A stretch of DNA of 64,000 bases. Origin: an uncultured Psychroserpens sp. (GTDB lineage: Bacteria; Bacteroidota; Bacteroidia; Flavobacteriales; Flavobacteriaceae). The notes below the pieces were generated by a model, which had not been told where the DNA came from, made no database searches, and saw nothing but the letters and a program-made list of their open reading frames with translations. Shown here in pieces: positions 42,884-51,640 of the stretch; the stretch's first letter is position 1; every line of letters begins with the position of its first letter. The position numbers were made by a program, and so were the translations under genes. The stretch spans positions 174,149 through 238,148 of the forward strand of contig NZ_CANMVN010000010.1 in assembly GCF_947501425.1 (NCBI RefSeq), written 5' to 3'.

Positions 42884-44062
42884 ATGAAGCCAGATTTATT
42901 TGAAGCTCCTGATTATTACAATCTTGATGACTTACTTTCTGAAGAACATAAATTAGTACGTGATGCTGCCAGAGATTGGGTAAAGCGTGACGTTTCACCT
43001 ATCATCGAAGAGTATGCTCAAAAGGCTGAATTCCCAAACCAAATTATAAATGGTTTAGCAGAAATTGGAGCTTTTGGACCTTACATTCCTGTAGAGTATG
43101 GAGGTGCCGGATTGGATCAAATCTCTTACGGGTTGATCATGCAGGAAATAGAGCGTGGTGATTCTGGTGTAAGAAGTACAGCTTCAGTACAATCGTCTTT
43201 AGTGATGTATCCAATCTGGAAGTACGGAACCGAAGAACAACGTCAAAAGTTCTTACCGAAATTGGCTTCTGGTGAATGGATGGGTTCTTTTGGATTAACA
43301 GAACCTGACCACGGAAGTAATCCTGGTGGCATGACCACAAACTTTAAAGATATGGGTGACCATTATCTTTTAAATGGTGCTAAAATGTGGATTTCTAATG
43401 CTCCTTTTTGTCAGGTTGCTGTAGTTTGGGCTAAAAATGAAGACGGCCGAATTCACGGACTTATAGTTGAGCGTGGAATGGAAGGCTTTTCTACTCCTGA
43501 AACACATAATAAATGGTCACTCCGTGCAAGCGCTACAGGTGAACTTATATTTGATAATGTCAAAGTTCCGAAAGAGAACCTTTTACCAAACAAATCTGGT
43601 CTTGGTGCTCCATTAGGATGTCTGGATTCTGCTCGATATGGAATTGCTTGGGGAGCAATTGGTGCAGCCATGGATTGTTATGACACTGCACTACGTTACA
43701 GTAAAGAGCGCATTCAATTCGGAAAACCGATTGGACAGTTCCAATTACAACAAAAGAAACTGGCAGAAATGATCACTGAAATTACCAAAGCTCAAATGCT
43801 AACATGGCGTTTAGGCGTTTTGCGTGAAGAAGGTAGAGCGACATCGGCTCAAATCTCAATGGCTAAACGTAACAATGTTGATATGGCAATCAATATTGCT
43901 CGTGAAGCAAGACAAATGCTTGGTGGAATGGGGATTACTGGAGAGTACAGTATCATGCGTCATTCAATGAACCTGGAAAGTGTTATTACTTATGAAGGTA
44001 CTCACGATATTCACTTGCTCATTACCGGATTAGATATCACTGGACTCAACGCCTTCAAATAA
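42884..44062 (+). CDS. Acyl-CoA dehydrogenase, glutaryl-CoA dehydrogenase-like
   Basis: 392 residues. FAD/acyl-CoA motifs: 'FGLTEPDHGSNPGGM', 'WISNAPFCQVAVVWAKNEDG', 'RIQFGKPIGQFQLQQKKLAE', 'REARQMLGGMGITGEYSIMR' and the catalytic Glu in 'SVITYEGTHDIHLLITG'. The Glu position and the 'YEGTHDI' motif match glutaryl-CoA dehydrogenase, which oxidises and decarboxylates glutaryl-CoA in lysine/tryptophan breakdown. No other pathway gene is adjacent. Confidence 0.9.
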   Translation: MKPDLFEAPDYYNLDDLLSEEHKLVRDAARDWVKRDVSPIIEEYAQKAEFPNQIINGLAEIGAFGPYIPVEYGGAGLDQISYGLIMQEIERGDSGVRSTASVQSSLVMYPIWKYGTEEQRQKFLPKLASGEWMGSFGLTEPDHGSNPGGMTTNFKDMGDHYLLNGAKMWISNAPFCQVAVVWAKNEDGRIHGLIVERGMEGFSTPETHNKWSLRASATGELIFDNVKVPKENLLPNKSGLGAPLGCLDSARYGIAWGAIGAAMDCYDTALRYSKERIQFGKPIGQFQLQQKKLAEMITEITKAQMLTWRLGVLREEGRATSAQISMAKRNNVDMAINIAREARQMLGGMGITGEYSIMRHSMNLESVITYEGTHDIHLLITGLDITGLNAFK

Positions 44063-44139
44063 AACCTAAGGCTTTTTTAATTATCTCACTCTGACGAAAT
44101 CGTTGTGTATGAGTTAATTATCAAATGATATAACTTATG

Positions 44140-44170
44140 AAATGCTTCTCAAAAAAGGGAAGCATTTTTT
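44140..44170 (+). terminator. Terminator after the acyl-CoA dehydrogenase gene
   Basis: AAATGCTTCTC / GGGAAGCATTT stem with an A6 loop and a six-T tail. Confidence 0.8.
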
Positions 44171-44185
44171 ATTAGCAACATATCG

Positions 44186-44193
44186 TACCTTTG
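44186..44193 (+). promoter_or_regulatory. -7 box almost touching the SGNH lipoprotein start
   Basis: TACCTTTG lies only 5 bp before the ATG at 44199, so transcription should begin at or next to the start codon: a predicted leaderless mRNA. Confidence 0.65.
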
Positions 44194-44198
44194 CAACC

Positions 44199-44903
44199 AT
44201 GCGAAAGACACATATCATATGGTTTTTAATGCTAGCAATTGTTATGAACTGTTCATCTTCTGATGATACATCAGCTGATCCTGTTCTCCCAAAAACATTT
44301 AAAATGTTAAGTTTAGGTGACAGTTACACCATTGGACAAAGTGTTTGTGACACCTGTAGGTTTCCAGAGCAATTAAAAGACAGCCTAAAACAGAGATACA
44401 CCGAACAAGACACCTTTAAACTTCAGGTCATAGCACAAACAGGCTGGACCACAACCAACCTTATCAATGCCATTGCTTCGGAAACGTTAACTGATGATCA
44501 TGATCTCGTCACACTTTTAATTGGCGTAAACAATCAATTCCAAGGCAAGCCTTTTTCACTGTATGAAATTGAATTCCCACAATTGATAGAAACGGCTGTT
44601 ACAGCGGCAAAAGGAGACAAAAACAATCTAATCGTATTATCGATTCCAGATTATGCCTATACCTTATTTGGACAAAATTTTGGAAACCCTGCAACGACGT
44701 CCTCTCAAATAGATATGTACAATAATTTTGCCGAAGCCTATTGTAATGAACAAAACATCACGTTTCTGAATATCACTGATATTACACGTCAGGGTTTGGA
44801 CAATCCAGAATTGATAGCTTCGGATAATTTGCATCCTTCTGAAATAGCATACAGCAAATTTGTTGAACGTTTGCTACCACTTGCAATTGAAAAAATTGAA
44901 TGA
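44199..44903 (+). CDS. SGNH/GDSL hydrolase lipoprotein
   Basis: 234 residues from the ATG at 44199 (clean lipoprotein signal 'HIIWFLMLAIVMNCSSSDD', lipobox Cys ~17). Block I 'KMLSLGDSYTIGQSVCDTCR' carries the nucleophile Ser, block III 'TLLIGVNNQFQG' the Asn, and block V 'LIASDNLHPSEIAYSKF' the Asp-x-x-His. An outer-membrane-attached esterase or deacetylase, possibly acting on polysaccharides. Confidence 0.9.
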   Translation: MRKTHIIWFLMLAIVMNCSSSDDTSADPVLPKTFKMLSLGDSYTIGQSVCDTCRFPEQLKDSLKQRYTEQDTFKLQVIAQTGWTTTNLINAIASETLTDDHDLVTLLIGVNNQFQGKPFSLYEIEFPQLIETAVTAAKGDKNNLIVLSIPDYAYTLFGQNFGNPATTSSQIDMYNNFAEAYCNEQNITFLNITDITRQGLDNPELIASDNLHPSEIAYSKFVERLLPLAIEKIE

Positions 44904-44952
44904 GGTATCACTCAATGACTAATTTCTGCTTATTTTAGTTGAAAGTTTATCC

Positions 44953-45849
44953 ATGTCATCAAAAACCAGATTAGATCGTGCATATAAAAATGCTAAAGTT
45001 GTCCACTTTGACAATTCTAGTAAGTACATCTTATTTAGTGATTGCCATCGTGGCGACAATAGTTTTGCTGATGATTTTGCCAATAACCGAAACATCTACT
45101 TCCATGCATTAAAACATTATTATGCTGAAGGATTTAGCTACTGCGAATTGGGTGATGGCGATGAACTTTGGGAGAATCTCTCTTTCAATTCTATTTTAGA
45201 AGCACATAAGAATGTATACATGTTAATGAAGTTATTCCACGAACAGGGACGACTCCATATGATTTGGGGAAATCACGACATGGTATATCGCGATCCTAAA
45301 TATGTTGAAAAGTACTTATCCACATATTTTGATCCTAAGATAGGTGAAGATGTAGAGCTATTTTGTGATATCACATATCATGAGGCTGTTGTTTTAAAAC
45401 ACTCGGAAACTGGTCAGGAACTTTTTTTGTTACATGGTCATCAAGCCGATTGGTGGAATTATTTATTTTGGAAGTGGAGTCGATTTATGGTACGTATTCT
45501 ATGGAAACCATTGAATGTTATGGGAATTGCAGATCCAACGAGTCCGGCTAAAAATTATAAGGAGCTCATCAAAGTAGAACGCCGTACTAAAAAATGGATT
45601 GCAGAAAACAATAATCTAGTTACTATTGCTGGTCATACGCATCGGCCTCGATTTCCTGAGCCAGGAGATATTGCTTTTTTTAACGATGGAAGCTGCGTAC
45701 ATCCAAGAAGCATAACAGGTATTGAAATTGAAAATGGCGAGATCTCACTTATCAAATGGCAAATTGCTACCACTGATGATGGCACACTTAAGATTGTTAG
45801 AATTTTACTAGAAGGTCCCAGAAAACTAGAAGATTATAAAACAGATTAA
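44953..45849 (+). CDS. Metallophosphoesterase
   Basis: 298 residues, cytoplasmic. Calcineurin-type metal motifs: 'YILFSDCHRGDNSFADDF', 'YCELGDGDELWENLS' (GDxxD/E-like), 'MIWGNHDMVYRD' (GNHD), 'LLHGHQADW' and 'IAGHTHRPRFPEPGD' (GHTH). Related to LpxH-like and UDP-diacylglucosamine hydrolase-like proteins, but the substrate cannot be assigned. Converges on the ferredoxin gene with a 4-bp overlap. Confidence 0.88.
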   Translation: MSSKTRLDRAYKNAKVVHFDNSSKYILFSDCHRGDNSFADDFANNRNIYFHALKHYYAEGFSYCELGDGDELWENLSFNSILEAHKNVYMLMKLFHEQGRLHMIWGNHDMVYRDPKYVEKYLSTYFDPKIGEDVELFCDITYHEAVVLKHSETGQELFLLHGHQADWWNYLFWKWSRFMVRILWKPLNVMGIADPTSPAKNYKELIKVERRTKKWIAENNNLVTIAGHTHRPRFPEPGDIAFFNDGSCVHPRSITGIEIENGEISLIKWQIATTDDGTLKIVRILLEGPRKLEDYKTD

Positions 45850-46178
45850 CTCTCAGGAGCCAACTCCACTTCAAGTCCTTCCATCTCCTTAGAAATGGGC
45901 AATTGACAACCTAAACGGGAGTTTTCTTTAACATAAAATGCTTCGCTTAACATGGCTTCTTCGTCATCTTGCATTTCTGGAAGTTCGTGATTAGACTTGA
46001 CATAACACTGACATGAAGCACACATCGCCATACCTCCACAAACACCAATAGTTCCTTCGGGAGCAAGTTCATAAGAACGAACCACTTCCATTAAATTCAT
46101 TGCCATGTCTGTAGGAGCTAATACCTCATGTGTATTCCCGTCGCGATCTGTTATTTTTATAGTTACGTCTTGTTCCAC
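45846..46178 (-). CDS. 2Fe-2S ferredoxin
   Basis: 110 residues. Plant/adrenodoxin-type cluster ligands are in 'CGGMAMCASCQCYV' plus the later 'LGCQLP'. It overlaps the ferredoxin reductase gene by one base, so the two form an electron-transfer pair. Last gene of the Fe-S operon. Confidence 0.93.
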   Translation of the reverse strand: MEQDVTIKITDRDGNTHEVLAPTDMAMNLMEVVRSYELAPEGTIGVCGGMAMCASCQCYVKSNHELPEMQDDEEAMLSEAFYVKENSRLGCQLPISKEMEGLEVELAPES

Positions 46179-47233
46179 TACTCTATAGCTTTTACAACTG
46201 CTTTTGGTGCTTCTTTACGTGTACCATCAAAACCATCCACACCACTAACAGTAGTATATTTTAAAACGTAACGCTTTCCTGGATTTATGATTTGATATGC
46301 CGCCTGACACATCAGAGTAGCTTCATGGAAACCACAAAGAATTAACTTTAGCTTTCCTGGATAGGTATTCACATCACCAATAGCAAAAATGCCTGGGATA
46401 TTAGTTTGATAATCTAGTGCGTTATTGACTTTGATTGCATTTTTTTCGATTTCTAATCCCCAATTTGCTATGGGTCCTAATTTTGGTGAAAGTCCGAAAA
46501 GCGGCACAAAGTGATCACATTCTTTTTGAAACGAATCTTCACCTTTTTTGATAGTTACAGCTTCAATTTTCCCATTACCATGAACACCAACAACTTCAGC
46601 AGGTGTGATCAATTCTATTTTCCCTTGATTCTTTAGCTCTTGAACTTTTTCAACTGAATCCAAATGTCCACGAAACTCATTACGTCTGTGAATAAGAGTA
46701 ACTTCGCTTGCGACATCGCTTAAAAAAATACTCCAATCTAACGCAGAGTCTCCTCCACCAGCTATAACTACTCGTTTATTTCTGTAGAATTCTGGATCTT
46801 TAATGATGTACTCAATACCTTTATCTTCGTAATCTATAATATTATCAATCAATGGTTTACGCGGCTCAAAACTTCCTAAACCACCAGCAATTGCGACAAC
46901 TGGTGCATGGTGTTTGGTTCCTTTATTAGTGGTTACAATAAACGTACCATCATCTTGTTTATCTATAGTTTCAGCGCGTTCACCAAGTGTAAAACCTGGT
47001 TCAAACTGTTTACATTGCTCTAATAGTTTATCGGTAAGATCACCAGCTAATATTTCGGGATAAGCAGGAATATCATAAATGGGTTTTTTAGGATAAATCT
47101 CAGAACATTGCCCTCCTGGTTGTGGTAAGGCGTCAATCAAGTGACATTTTAATTTAAGCAGACCTGCTTCAAAAACAGTAAATAATCCTGTTGGTCCAGC
47201 TCCAATAATAAGTATATCTGTTGTAATCATCAA
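46178..47233 (-). CDS. Ferredoxin-NADP reductase, thioredoxin-reductase-like type
   Basis: 351 residues; the start is probably the second of two adjacent Met codons. FAD-binding 'ILIIGAGPTGLFTVFEAGLL', 'LPQPGGQCSEIYPKKPIYDI', NADP-binding 'RVVIAGGGDSALDWSIFL' and 'GIFAIGDVNTYPGKLKLI' are present. There is no redox CxxC, which separates it from thioredoxin reductase and matches YumC-type ferredoxin-NADP reductases. Neighbour of its likely partner, the 2Fe-2S ferredoxin. Confidence 0.92.
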   Translation of the reverse strand: MMITTDILIIGAGPTGLFTVFEAGLLKLKCHLIDALPQPGGQCSEIYPKKPIYDIPAYPEILAGDLTDKLLEQCKQFEPGFTLGERAETIDKQDDGTFIVTTNKGTKHHAPVVAIAGGLGSFEPRKPLIDNIIDYEDKGIEYIIKDPEFYRNKRVVIAGGGDSALDWSIFLSDVASEVTLIHRRNEFRGHLDSVEKVQELKNQGKIELITPAEVVGVHGNGKIEAVTIKKGEDSFQKECDHFVPLFGLSPKLGPIANWGLEIEKNAIKVNNALDYQTNIPGIFAIGDVNTYPGKLKLILCGFHEATLMCQAAYQIINPGKRYVLKYTTVSGVDGFDGTRKEAPKAVVKAIE

Positions 47234-47299
47234 TTCAAATTTCGGAAAGTAAAATTAAAAGAAAAGAGGGACAAATTATGTGACAAAAGTCACATTATT

Positions 47300-47542
47300 T
47301 TATGCTTCGATGTTGATAACCTCTTCTATTTGCGGCGCATACTTTTTTATAGTCATCTCAACACCAGATTTAAGAGTCATTTGATTGACACTACATCCAA
47401 CACAAGCGCCTTGCAATTGAACCTTTACTAACTTATCGTCTTCAATAGATAGTAATGAAATATCACCGCCATCACTTTGTAAAAACGGACGAATCTCATC
47501 TAAAGCTTTTTCGACATTCAGTCTTAATTGTTCTGTACTCAT
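47300..47542 (-). CDS. NifU-like Fe-S scaffold domain protein
   Basis: 80 residues, a single NifU C-terminal domain with cluster-binding 'LQGACVGCSVNQMTLKSG' (CxxC). It delivers or holds Fe-S clusters. It lies 3 bp from the Mrp-family gene, and the redox pair follows. Confidence 0.94.
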   Translation of the reverse strand: MSTEQLRLNVEKALDEIRPFLQSDGGDISLLSIEDDKLVKVQLQGACVGCSVNQMTLKSGVEMTIKKYAPQIEEVINIEA

Positions 47543-47545
47543 TTT

Positions 47546-48685
47546 CTAATTCTTCTTTACTGCTGAACATCCAGCCATAGTAGTTATTTTAATAGCTTCT
47601 GTTGGTGGTAAATTATCATTTCTACTCACCACTTCTTCAACCACATTCTGAGTTAATTTCTCAAAAGATTGTTCTAAGGCAGAAGCCGTTTGTAAAGCTG
47701 CTGGACGACCAACATCTCCTGCTTCTCTAATACTTTGCACCAAAGGCAACTCTCCTAAAAATCTAACATTTAGATCTTCAGACAGGTTCTTAGCGCCTTG
47801 TTTCCCAAAGATATAATATTTGTTATCTGGTAATTCTTCTGGTGTAAAATAGGCCATATTTTCGATAATACCTAACACTGGTACATTGATACTGTCTTGC
47901 TGAAACATGGCCACTCCCTTTTTGGCATCGGCAAGCGCCACATTTTGAGGTGTACTTACAACTACAGCACCTGTAATAGGTAATGATTGCATGATGCTTA
48001 AGTGAATATCACCTGTACCTGGAGGCAAATCAATTAACATGAAATCTAATTCACCCCAAGCGGCATCAAAAATCATTTGGTTCAATGCTTTTGCAGCCAT
48101 AGGCCCTCTCCAAACTACAGCTTGATCTGGTTTTGTGAAAAATCCTATAGATAATAGTTTAACACCATAATTTTCTACAGGACGCATTTTAGATGTTCCA
48201 TCTACATTAACTGCTAAAGGTCTTTCAAGCTCAACATCAAACATAATTGGCATAGATGGCCCATAAATATCTGCATCTAAAATACCAACCTTAAATCCCA
48301 TTTTTGCTAAGGTAACTGCCAAATTTGCTGTTACTGTAGATTTACCAACACCTCCTTTACCAGAGGCTACAGCAATAATATTCTTAATTCCCGGAATAGC
48401 TTTTCCTTTTATGACATTTGGAGCCGACTTTGTAGGTGCATCAACTTTAACATTCACTTTTATCTTAGCCTTTTCGTACACTTTATCATGAATGGTTTTC
48501 ATGATTTCTACTTCTGTCTTTTTCTTAGCTTGCAAACTTGGATTAGTAATGGTAATATCAACAATTACCTCATCTGCAAAGGTCACAACATTAGTAACTG
48601 CACCACTTTCAACCATGTTTTGTCCTTCTCCAGGAGCTGAAATGGTCTCAAGTGCCTTGAGTATGTCTTGTTTATTTAATTTCAT
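47546..48685 (-). CDS. apbC: Mrp/NBP35 (ApbC) family Fe-S cluster carrier ATPase
   Basis: 379 residues. An N-terminal DUF59/MIP18-like domain ('LEVTIxxP'-type, ~1-90) precedes the ATPase: deviant Walker A 'VASGKGGVGKSTVTANLAVT', 'GILDADIYGPSMPIMF' and 'LIDLPPGTGDIHLSIMQSLP'. The C-terminal Cys pair found in many members is represented here by a single 'AGCSAVKK'. It loads Fe-S clusters onto target proteins. First gene of the Fe-S operon. Confidence 0.94.
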   Translation of the reverse strand: MKLNKQDILKALETISAPGEGQNMVESGAVTNVVTFADEVIVDITITNPSLQAKKKTEVEIMKTIHDKVYEKAKIKVNVKVDAPTKSAPNVIKGKAIPGIKNIIAVASGKGGVGKSTVTANLAVTLAKMGFKVGILDADIYGPSMPIMFDVELERPLAVNVDGTSKMRPVENYGVKLLSIGFFTKPDQAVVWRGPMAAKALNQMIFDAAWGELDFMLIDLPPGTGDIHLSIMQSLPITGAVVVSTPQNVALADAKKGVAMFQQDSINVPVLGIIENMAYFTPEELPDNKYYIFGKQGAKNLSEDLNVRFLGELPLVQSIREAGDVGRPAALQTASALEQSFEKLTQNVVEEVVSRNDNLPPTEAIKITTMAGCSAVKKN

Positions 48686-48859
48686 AGCAATTTTTAACTT
48701 CTGAAATGTGATTTATTCAGAATCATTCTAAATGCAAAGATACTCAATAAAGCTTGAAGTTTAAAGCCTAAAGATTGCTATTTCTTATGATGTAATATGG
48801 CTAAGTTATTGAACACTAAATATCAGTAACGAGAACAATAAAGTGATGAGATAAGTAAA

Positions 48860-49189
48860 CTATAATTCCTTAGCTGGATCCCAAAATATGGCATCTAAAT
48901 CTTGTATTTGGTTATTTACAACCCTAATACCTTCACTTTCTAAAAGCTGTTGCATCAGATTTGTACCATCAAAATGATGCTTTCCTGTTAACAATCCTTT
49001 TCGGTTTACCACGCGATGAGCCGGAACATCTTTTCCGCCTGAGCCATTCATTGCATAACCAACCATTCTGGCACTGCGTTTTGCGCCTAGGTAATTAGCA
49101 ATTGCGCCATAACTTGTCACTCTTCCAAAAGGAATTAATCGAGCAACCTCATAAACTTTGTCAAAGAAATTTAGAGTTTTGGGCTTCAT
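48860..49189 (-). CDS. Alkyltransferase-like protein (MGMT family without active Cys)
   Basis: 109 residues, the MGMT DNA-binding domain only. The reactive-site motif PCHR reads 'VPAHRVV': Ala57 replaces the alkyl-accepting Cys. This defines ATL proteins, which bind O6-alkylguanine and hand lesions to nucleotide-excision repair rather than removing the alkyl group. The Arg finger and helix-turn-helix ('RLIPFGRVTSYGAIANYLGA') are present. Confidence 0.92.
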   Translation of the reverse strand: MKPKTLNFFDKVYEVARLIPFGRVTSYGAIANYLGAKRSARMVGYAMNGSGGKDVPAHRVVNRKGLLTGKHHFDGTNLMQQLLESEGIRVVNNQIQDLDAIFWDPAKEL

Positions 49190-49190
49190 C

Positions 49191-49820
49191 TTACATCTCC
49201 ATTATAATATTGATTAGTGTTACTCCTGCTACTATTCCAGTAATAGCACCAATAATATAGTTCATGTTCTTTTGAGATGTAAATTTCTTGTTCTTGATCT
49301 TATCGAAAAAGAAAATATAAACATATAGCATCACAAATGTTCCTGTTGAGGCTCCAGAGCAATAGGTCAAAATACTCATAGCATCAAAATTAAACCAGCC
49401 AAAACTTGCTATAGTAATGGTCATATAAGCCTGATATGGAATAGGAAATACATTAATTGCTGATAAAAACATCCCTTGAAAAAACCGACTCTGCTTACTT
49501 CTACTAAGCGGTTCAACATCTGGTTTTACAGATGCTTTAGCTAGCAACAAAAAATAGATGGTAATAAGCACAAAAATAACAAAAGCCACACGCTGTAAAA
49601 TTTCAACAACATTTTGATGATTGCTTAGATATCTAGCAAACATTGCTGCTATGTATGTTTGAAGAAACACAATGAGACATACACCAATGGAGAATATAAT
49701 ACCTCTAGAATAGCCTTCTTTAAGACTTATTTTAGCTGCTGTCATATTTAATAAACCTGGCGGAACTACACCAACAAGAGCAATGATTAATCCTAGAAAA
49801 AAAATGACAGTAACGTTCAA
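49191..49820 (-). CDS. LysE/RhtB-family transporter
   Basis: 209 residues with six hydrophobic segments. The family N-terminus is recognisable: 'ALVGVVPPGLLNMTAAKISL' and 'GYSRGIIFSIGVCLIVFLQT'. Probable amino-acid or small-molecule exporter. It lies 1 bp from the ATL gene and 2 bp from trmB, a compact operon. Confidence 0.85.
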   Translation of the reverse strand: MNVTVIFFLGLIIALVGVVPPGLLNMTAAKISLKEGYSRGIIFSIGVCLIVFLQTYIAAMFARYLSNHQNVVEILQRVAFVIFVLITIYFLLLAKASVKPDVEPLSRSKQSRFFQGMFLSAINVFPIPYQAYMTITIASFGWFNFDAMSILTYCSGASTGTFVMLYVYIFFFDKIKNKKFTSQKNMNYIIGAITGIVAGVTLINIIMEM

Positions 49821-49822
49821 AT

Positions 49823-50497
49823 CTATTTTATTTTAAACCTAATATACGTAATTGGTTTGTTTTGTTCTAAGTATTGTGACTCATAATAGGTTTGAATACT
49901 GGTAACTTCCTCTGGGCTACCCTCTTGCTTGTAAACATTATGATTTGCATACAAGACTTCATGACCCTCTCCATGAAGCAACCCTAATGTATAACCATGC
50001 ATAAATTCGCTATCGGTTTTTAAGTTAACCACACCATCTGGTTTCAAAACGGTTTTATAGCGTTTTAGAAAGTTAGAGTTTGTCATTCTGTGCTTAGTGC
50101 GTTTATATTTTATTTGAGGATCAGGAAACGTAATCCAGATCTCATCAACTTCATGTTTAGCAAACGCATAATCAATTAATTCTATCTGGGTTCTTAAAAA
50201 TGCAACATTAGGAATATTCTCTTCAATAGCGGTTTTTGCTCCTCTCCAAAAACGTGCTCCTTTAATATCTATTCCTATAAAATTTTTATTGGGGTATTTT
50301 TTTGCGAGTTCTACTGAATACTCGCCACGACCACAACCTAACTCTAAAACAAGCGGGTTTTCATTTTTGAATACTAAAGCATTCCATTGCCCTTTCAATT
50401 TAAAATTTGAATTGACTAGTTCATCTCTTTTAGGTTGAAAGACATTTTCAAATGTTTCGTTTTCTTTAAATCGTTTAAGTTTATTTTTACTTCCCAC
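49823..50497 (-). CDS. trmB: tRNA (guanosine-46-N7)-methyltransferase
   Basis: 224 residues. SAM motif 'LVLELGCGRGEYSVELAKKY', 'NFIGIDIKGARFWRGAKTAI', the family signature 'EIWITFPDPQIKYKRTKHRM' and a C-terminal 'NKPITYIRFK'. Forms m7G46 in tRNA. Confidence 0.96.
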   Translation of the reverse strand: MGSKNKLKRFKENETFENVFQPKRDELVNSNFKLKGQWNALVFKNENPLVLELGCGRGEYSVELAKKYPNKNFIGIDIKGARFWRGAKTAIEENIPNVAFLRTQIELIDYAFAKHEVDEIWITFPDPQIKYKRTKHRMTNSNFLKRYKTVLKPDGVVNLKTDSEFMHGYTLGLLHGEGHEVLYANHNVYKQEGSPEEVTSIQTYYESQYLEQNKPITYIRFKIK

Positions 50498-50564
50498 GTT
50501 TACAAATTAACAATTTCTTAATTTTATTTTTCAACTGGTAAAATTAAGGAAACATTTTAAGCTT

Positions 50565-50572
50565 TAACTTTG
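50565..50572 (+). promoter_or_regulatory. -7 box of the glycosyltransferase gene
   Basis: TAACTTTG matches TAnnTTTG. It overlaps a TTG codon at 50570 that would begin the longest frame, ruling out that start. Confidence 0.6.
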
Positions 50573-50584
50573 TTTTTACTGAAT

Positions 50585-51640
50585 TTGAAAAAACGAATAC
50601 TCATAGCACCATTAAATTGGGGATTAGGTCATGCTACAAGATGCATCCCAATTATCAAAGCTTTGATTGCTCACCAATTTGAGCCTGTCATTGCTAGTGA
50701 TGGAGATGCCTTATTATTACTGCAAAAGGAGTTTCCCGAACTTGAGTCTTTAGAGTTGCCTTCCTACGAAATAACCTATCCTAAAAAAGGGAAACGCTTT
50801 AAATTAAAAATGCTACAGAGTTCTCCTAAAATGGTGAAAGCTATTAAAGCAGAAAAAAAGGTTATTGCCTCTATAATTGAGACTCATCAAATTGACGGAA
50901 TTATTTCTGATAACCGATTAGGTGCTCATAATAAAAAAGTACCATGTGTTTTTGTAACTCATCAACTTCAGGTTCTTAGTGGAAATACCACTTGGTTAAG
51001 TACTAAATTACATCAAAAAATCATTAAACGTTTTCACGAATGTTGGGTTCCCGATAACCTTGGAGACATCAATCTTAGTGGAAAATTAGGTCATACTCAT
51101 GTGAGTGAAATTCCCATCAAATACATTGGTCCATTAAGTCGGTTTTCAAAAAAAGAGGCGCCTATCAAATATGATGTCATGGTTTTGCTTTCAGGGCCAG
51201 AACCTCAACGCACCATTGTTGAGAAGATACTTTTCAATGAATTTAAAAACTATAGTGGGACTGTTATCTTCATTAGAGGCACGATTGATCAAGAACAGAT
51301 TATTTCCGAGGAAAACAATATGATCATTTATAATTTTATGACCAGTTCTGAACTAGAATCTGCTATTAATGAAAGTAGACTGATTGTTTCTAGGTCTGGA
51401 TATACCACTGTAATGGACTTAACAAAATTGAGTAAAACTGCATTTTTCATCCCTACACCTGGGCAATTTGAACAGGAATATTTAGCTAAGAGATTAACTA
51501 AACTTGGTTACGTTCCGAGTTGCAGTCAGGAAGCATTCAATCTTGAAAAGCTAAAGAATATATCAGATTATAAAGGCTTAGAAGCGATGGATTATGAGCT
51601 AAATTACAAGAAGTTATTCCGTCTTTTCGAGGGTAAATGA
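50585..51640 (+). CDS. MurG/MGDG-synthase-like glycosyltransferase
   Basis: 351 residues if translation begins at the TTG at 50585 ('KKRILIAPLNWGLGHATRCI' follows). The upstream TTG at 50570 lies in the -7 box. No ATG is near, so the exact start is uncertain and the mRNA is probably leaderless. The GT-B family features are 'PLNWGLGHATRCIPIIKAL', 'IISDNRLGAHNKKVPCVFVT' and the C-terminal donor-site 'RLIVSRSGYTTVMDLTKLSK' and 'PGQFEQEYLAKRL'. Substrate unknown; converges on the PhoR-like kinase gene with a 27-bp overlap. Confidence 0.82.
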   Translation: MKKRILIAPLNWGLGHATRCIPIIKALIAHQFEPVIASDGDALLLLQKEFPELESLELPSYEITYPKKGKRFKLKMLQSSPKMVKAIKAEKKVIASIIETHQIDGIISDNRLGAHNKKVPCVFVTHQLQVLSGNTTWLSTKLHQKIIKRFHECWVPDNLGDINLSGKLGHTHVSEIPIKYIGPLSRFSKKEAPIKYDVMVLLSGPEPQRTIVEKILFNEFKNYSGTVIFIRGTIDQEQIISEENNMIIYNFMTSSELESAINESRLIVSRSGYTTVMDLTKLSKTAFFIPTPGQFEQEYLAKRLTKLGYVPSCSQEAFNLEKLKNISDYKGLEAMDYELNYKKLFRLFEGK

